Source of the DNA: Gammaproteobacteria bacterium
Lineage (GTDB): Bacteria; Pseudomonadota; Gammaproteobacteria; Enterobacterales; Alteromonadaceae
Direction of reading: 5' to 3'
Length of the DNA: 7,551 nt
Assembly (NCBI GenBank): GCA_023380515.1
Contig: JAMCRH010000054.1
Span: 1 to 7,551 of the forward strand
In this document: positions 5,218-7,551 of the stretch, in pieces
Layout: each line of letters begins with the position of its first letter
Numbering within the stretch: the stretch's first letter is position 1
Translations under genes and position numbers: made by a program
Notes under the pieces: generated by a model
Told to the model about the DNA's origin: nothing
The model's database searches: none
Seen by the model: only the letters and a program-made list of their open reading frames with translations

Positions 5218-5290
5218 AGCGCCACGTTAAAAAAAGGTCCTACGGTAAGCTGATGTCAGGTGCATAAGCTGTCATTCGGATCCAATCAGC

Positions 5291-5295
5291 AGGGA
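5291..5295 (+). promoter_or_regulatory. Shine-Dalgarno that fixes the fabV start
   Basis: AGGGA lies 6 nt before the ATG at 5302 and argues against the in-frame ATG at 5260. Confidence 0.75.
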
Positions 5296-5301
5296 AATCT
5301 C

Positions 5302-6480
5302 ATGGTTATTAAGCCTAAAATTCGTGGTTTTATTTGTACAAACGCACACCCAGAAGGCTGTGCTGAGAATGTTCAGCGTCAAATTAAGTATGTGCAACAG
5401 CAGCCAGCGCTAGCATCAGCGCCAAAGCGTGTATTAGTCATAGGTAGCTCAACCGGATATGGTTTGGCAACTCGCATCGTTGCAGCTTTCTCTGGCCAAG
5501 CTCAAACACTCGGTGTGTGCTTTGAAAAAGAGCCGACTGAAAAGCGCACGGGCACCGCGGGCTGGTACAATACTGCAGCATTCCATCAAGCGGCAGAGAA
5601 GGCTTCCTTGTATGCGAAAACTATTAATGGTGATGCGTTTTCTGACGAGCTTAAAGACCAAGTGATTGCAGCGATTAAAGCCGATTTAGGTCAAGTTGAT
5701 TTGGTCGTGTATAGCTTGGCATCGCCAAAGCGCAAAGACCCTGAGAGCGGAGAAGTATTCAGCTCAACGCTTAAGCCGATTGGTAAGCAATACACCACGA
5801 AGACGTATGACACCGACAAAGATAAGGTTCACGATATTACCCTTGAGCCGGCCAACGATGATGAAATCTACAACACCGTCAAAGTGATGGGTGGCGAGGA
5901 TTGGGAGCGTTGGATAAAAGCTCTACACGCAGCTGGGGTATTGGCGGCTGATTGCAAAACAACTGCGTATACTTACATCGGTAAACAGCTTACCTGGCCT
6001 ATCTACGGGCATGCGACTATTGGTAAAGCGAAAGAAGATTTAGACCGTGCTGCGGCGGCGCTTCGTCACCAATACCAAGATATTAATTTAAGCGCTTATG
6101 TCTCGTCTCTTAAAGCATTAGTAACCCAAGCGAGCTCTGCGATTCCGGTCATGCCGCTTTACATCTCTTTGATGTACGGCGTGATGAAGGAAGAAGGTAC
6201 GCATGAAGGCTGTATTGAGCAGGCCTATCGCTTGTTGACCGAGGGCTTATATCACCCCGCACCGAGCTTAGATGACGCGCATCGTTTACGCATGGATGGC
6301 AAAGAAACTAATGACGCTACCCAAGCTAAAATCGAGACCCTTTGGCACCAAGTCACTCAAGATAACTTTCATGAGTTGGCTGACTATAAACAATACCATC
6401 AGGACTTTTTAAACCTATTTGGCTTCGGGTTTGAGAATGTTGATTACGATAAGGATGTAGATCCGCGCGTAAAATGGTAA
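5302..6480 (+). CDS. fabV: Enoyl-[acyl-carrier-protein] reductase FabV (trans-2-enoyl reductase family)
   Basis: Cytosolic NADH-dependent reductase of 392 residues that performs the last step of each fatty acid elongation cycle, reducing trans-2-enoyl-ACP to acyl-ACP. It belongs to the FabV/TER family, an enlarged SDR generally insensitive to triclosan. Seen are the family N-terminus MVIKPKIRGFICTNAHPEGC, the dinucleotide motif GSSTGYG (48-54), the segment VVYSLASPKRKDPESG (135-150), and the active-site Tyr235-x8-Lys244 in IYGHATIGKAK, the eight-residue spacing typical of FabV. Family-conserved TAYTYIGKQLTWPIYG (221-236) and the C-terminal FGFGFENVDYDKDVDP are also present. Length is normal (about 390-400). 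The ATG at 5302 is chosen because AGGGA (5291-5295) precedes it by 6 nt and the family starts at MVIKPK; an upstream in-frame ATG at 5260 would add 14 unrelated residues. It lies between bolA and nqrA. Whether a fabI also exists in the genome cannot be seen. Confidence 0.97.
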   Translation: MVIKPKIRGFICTNAHPEGCAENVQRQIKYVQQQPALASAPKRVLVIGSSTGYGLATRIVAAFSGQAQTLGVCFEKEPTEKRTGTAGWYNTAAFHQAAEKASLYAKTINGDAFSDELKDQVIAAIKADLGQVDLVVYSLASPKRKDPESGEVFSSTLKPIGKQYTTKTYDTDKDKVHDITLEPANDDEIYNTVKVMGGEDWERWIKALHAAGVLAADCKTTAYTYIGKQLTWPIYGHATIGKAKEDLDRAAAALRHQYQDINLSAYVSSLKALVTQASSAIPVMPLYISLMYGVMKEEGTHEGCIEQAYRLLTEGLYHPAPSLDDAHRLRMDGKETNDATQAKIETLWHQVTQDNFHELADYKQYHQDFLNLFGFGFENVDYDKDVDPRVKW

Positions 6481-6509
6481 CATATTGCACCGAGGTTTAA
6501 GCTCCAAGC

Positions 6510-6532
6510 ACATTGGCATGGAAAGCCAATGT
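6510..6532. promoter_or_regulatory. Perfect inverted repeat between fabV and nqrA, possible operator or hairpin
   Basis: ACATTGGC (6510-6517), 7 nt, GCCAATGT (6525-6532): a perfect 8-bp dyad of the TTGGC-N7-GCCAA type, 30 bp after the fabV stop. It is followed by seven A rather than T, so it is not a canonical terminator for plus-strand transcripts, nor for the minus strand. It overlaps the -35 region of a putative promoter, which fits an operator. Confidence 0.45.
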
Positions 6533-6548
6533 AAAAAAATGCTAAAAT
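6519..6548 (+). promoter_or_regulatory. Putative extended -10 promoter upstream of nqrA
   Basis: TGGAAA (6519-6524, 4 of 6 to -35), an 18-bp spacer and TAAAAT (6543-6548, 5 of 6 to -10), with a TG one base upstream of the -10 (TGC-TAAAAT). Transcription would start near 6555, giving a leader of about 150 nt that includes the hairpin at 6575-6634. A weaker alternative closer to the gene is TTGGCC (6645-6650), 18 bp, TTCAAT (6669-6674). Confidence 0.35.
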
Positions 6549-6574
6549 CTCGTACTTAGGTGTAAGAAGAATTT

Positions 6575-6634
6575 AAACGCACTCTTGTGGCGCGCTTTGT
6601 TGCGTTATCACATAGGGTGCGATTGCGTTTTTTT
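6575..6634 (+). terminator. Terminator-like hairpin with T-run between fabV and nqrA
   Basis: AAACGCA (6575-6581) can pair with TGCGTTT (6624-6630), or CGCACTC (6578-6584) with GGGTGCG (6615-6621, one G-U). Either fold leads into a run of seven T (6628-6634). The loop is long (about 30-42 nt), so strength is uncertain. It is likely the fabV terminator, or an attenuator if the promoter at 6519-6548 serves nqrA. Confidence 0.45.
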
Positions 6635-6703
6635 ATTATGGAATTTGGCCTTCAGGCTGAAATAAAGTTTCAATCTTCCCTAAATTGAGTAGTGCAAACG
6701 CGT

Positions 6704-7551
6704 ATGATTACGATAAAGAAAGGTTTGGATGTCCCTATTTCTGGGGCGCCACAACAAACTATTGAAGACGGTAAAACCGTCAAATCAGTCGCTGTACTAG
6801 GTGAAGAGTACGTGGGAATGCGCCCGACCATGCATGTCCAGGTCGAAGACCGGGTCAAGAAAGGTCAGATTCTTTTTGAGGACAAAAAGAATCCGGGTGT
6901 TAAGTTCACGGCTCCTGCAGCTGGTGTAGTTAAAGCCATCAACCGTGGTGCCAAACGGGTATTGCAATCGGTCGTCATTGATATCGACGGTAGCGAGCAA
7001 GAAACGTTTGCTAAGTTCAGTTCAGCAGAACTTCTGAATTTAAGCCGCGAGCAGGTTCAAACTAACTTGGTTGATTCCGGTATGTGGGTTGCATTGCGCA
7101 CTCGCCCATACTCGCGTTCACCAAAGTTAGACGCCGAGCCTGAAGCCATTTTCGTTAACGCAATGGATACGAATCCATTAGCGGGCGACCCTGCGCTTGT
7201 CATTAACGAACAAAAGCAAGCGTTCGTTGATGGCTTAAAAGTCGTTAGCCGCTTAACTAAGGGCAAGGTTTACGTTGCCTCGGCACCTGATGCAGGTATC
7301 GAGCTTGGTGACGCGCCTGTTACCCACGAAACATTCAAAGGCCCACATCCAGCTGGTAACGTCGGCACCCACATCCACTTTTTGGAAGGTGCGGGCTTCA
7401 GCTACCAGGTGTGGCATATCAGCTACCAAGACGTCATCGCCTACGGCAAATTGTTCACCACCGGTGAATTATTTACTGATCGCGTTGTGTCTGTAGCAGG
7501 ACCGGCAGCAGTAAAGCCTCGCCTAGTGCGCACACGCTTAGGTTTAAAAAG
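6704..7551 (+). CDS. nqrA: Na+-translocating NADH-quinone reductase subunit A (5' 282 codons; runs off window)
   Basis: Cytoplasmic-side subunit of the Na+-NQR complex (NqrABCDEF), which oxidises NADH, reduces ubiquinone and pumps sodium out across the inner membrane. NqrA is implicated in quinone and inhibitor binding. Seen are the family N-terminus [16 protein letters not shown], a barrel-sandwich (biotinyl-lipoyl-like) segment with [23 protein letters not shown] (about residues 45-67) and [18 protein letters not shown] (about 68-86), [15 protein letters not shown] (about 127-141), the shared NqrA/RnfC-like [12 protein letters not shown], and [13 protein letters not shown]. About 282 of the usual roughly 445 residues are present, with no frameshift up to the edge. 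The start agrees with the family, but the Shine-Dalgarno is poor (GAGTAG, more than 10 nt away), so regulation in the leader is plausible. The rest of the nqr operon should follow beyond the window. Confidence 0.97.
   Translation, partial: MITIKKGLDVPISGAPQQTIEDGKTVKSVAVLGEEYVGMRPTMHVQVEDRVKKGQILFEDKKNPGVKFTAPAAGVVKAINRGAKRVLQSVVIDIDGSEQETFAKFSSAELLNLSREQVQTNLVDSGMWVALRTRPYSRSPKLDAEPEAIFVNAMDTNPLAGDPALVINEQKQAFVDGLKVVSRLTKGKVYVASAPDAGIELGDAPVTHETFKGPHPAGNVGTHIHFLEGAGFSYQVWHISYQDVIAYGKLFTTGELFTDRVVSVAGPAAVKPRLVRTRLGLK

Noticed and set aside
5260..5301. Upstream in-frame ATG for fabV
   Set aside because: The 14 added residues are unlike FabV N-termini, and AGGGA correctly precedes the ATG at 5302.
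5449..5887. Alternate-frame open frames within fabV, and minus-strand frames over nqrA (6670-7266)
   Set aside because: They are shadows of strongly conserved genes, without ribosome binding sites.

Overview
The right half of this window looks like the chromosome of a marine-type gammaproteobacterium, probably in or near the Alteromonadales (Idiomarina/Alteromonas-like). It carries a BolA-family gene, a FabV-type enoyl-ACP reductase and the start of nqrA, the first gene of the Na+-translocating NADH:quinone oxidoreductase operon. The taxonomic call is inference from protein character and gene order; no ribosomal RNA marker is present.

Layout. Positions 1-1980 are an accessory block of unrecognised genes. 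On the minus strand there is a small helix-turn-helix-like protein (184-450), followed by an edge-truncated gene whose apparent start reads ATG-TAA. On the plus strand there is a 326-residue helical protein (555-1535). It converges on, and slightly overlaps, a 150-residue minus-strand protein with a coiled coil and a winged-helix-like end (1528-1980). None carries a motif that gives a function. The style (short divergent or convergent orphan genes, small DNA-binding-like proteins) suits the end of a genomic island or integrated element, but no integrase or att site is visible. Positions 1981-2337 hold no convincing gene. They contain a CA-rich tandem array with an exact 49-bp period (about 2.7 copies), which may mark the junction between the accessory block and the core chromosome.

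Positions 2338-7551 look like ordinary chromosome. A YghA/GSP39-like short-chain dehydrogenase (2338-3195) overlaps tail-to-tail with a secreted outer-membrane beta-barrel protein (3192-4007, minus). Divergent from that gene, an ALKBH2-like 2-oxoglutarate/Fe(II) dioxygenase (4140-4778) is followed by bolA (4844-5161), fabV (5302-6480) and the 5' part of nqrA (6704 to the end), all on the plus strand. The alkB-like, bolA, fabV, nqrA run mixes DNA alkylation repair, iron-sulfur/stress regulation, fatty acid synthesis and sodium-pumping respiration. The spacers (65, 140 and 223 bp) and the signals in them suggest several transcription units rather than one operon.

The most unusual signals are: the start-stop ATG-TAA behind a near-ideal Shine-Dalgarno at 194-210; the 49-bp repeat array with G-rich minus strand at 2075-2204; a perfect 9-bp GC stem at 3236-3260, downstream of the SDR stop but inside the convergent neighbour's coding sequence; and the fabV-nqrA spacer, which has an inverted repeat overlapping a putative extended -10 promoter, followed by a terminator-like hairpin. 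No CRISPR array, tRNA, rRNA or insertion sequence was seen. I did not find a convincing complete new system; the left block is the only candidate.
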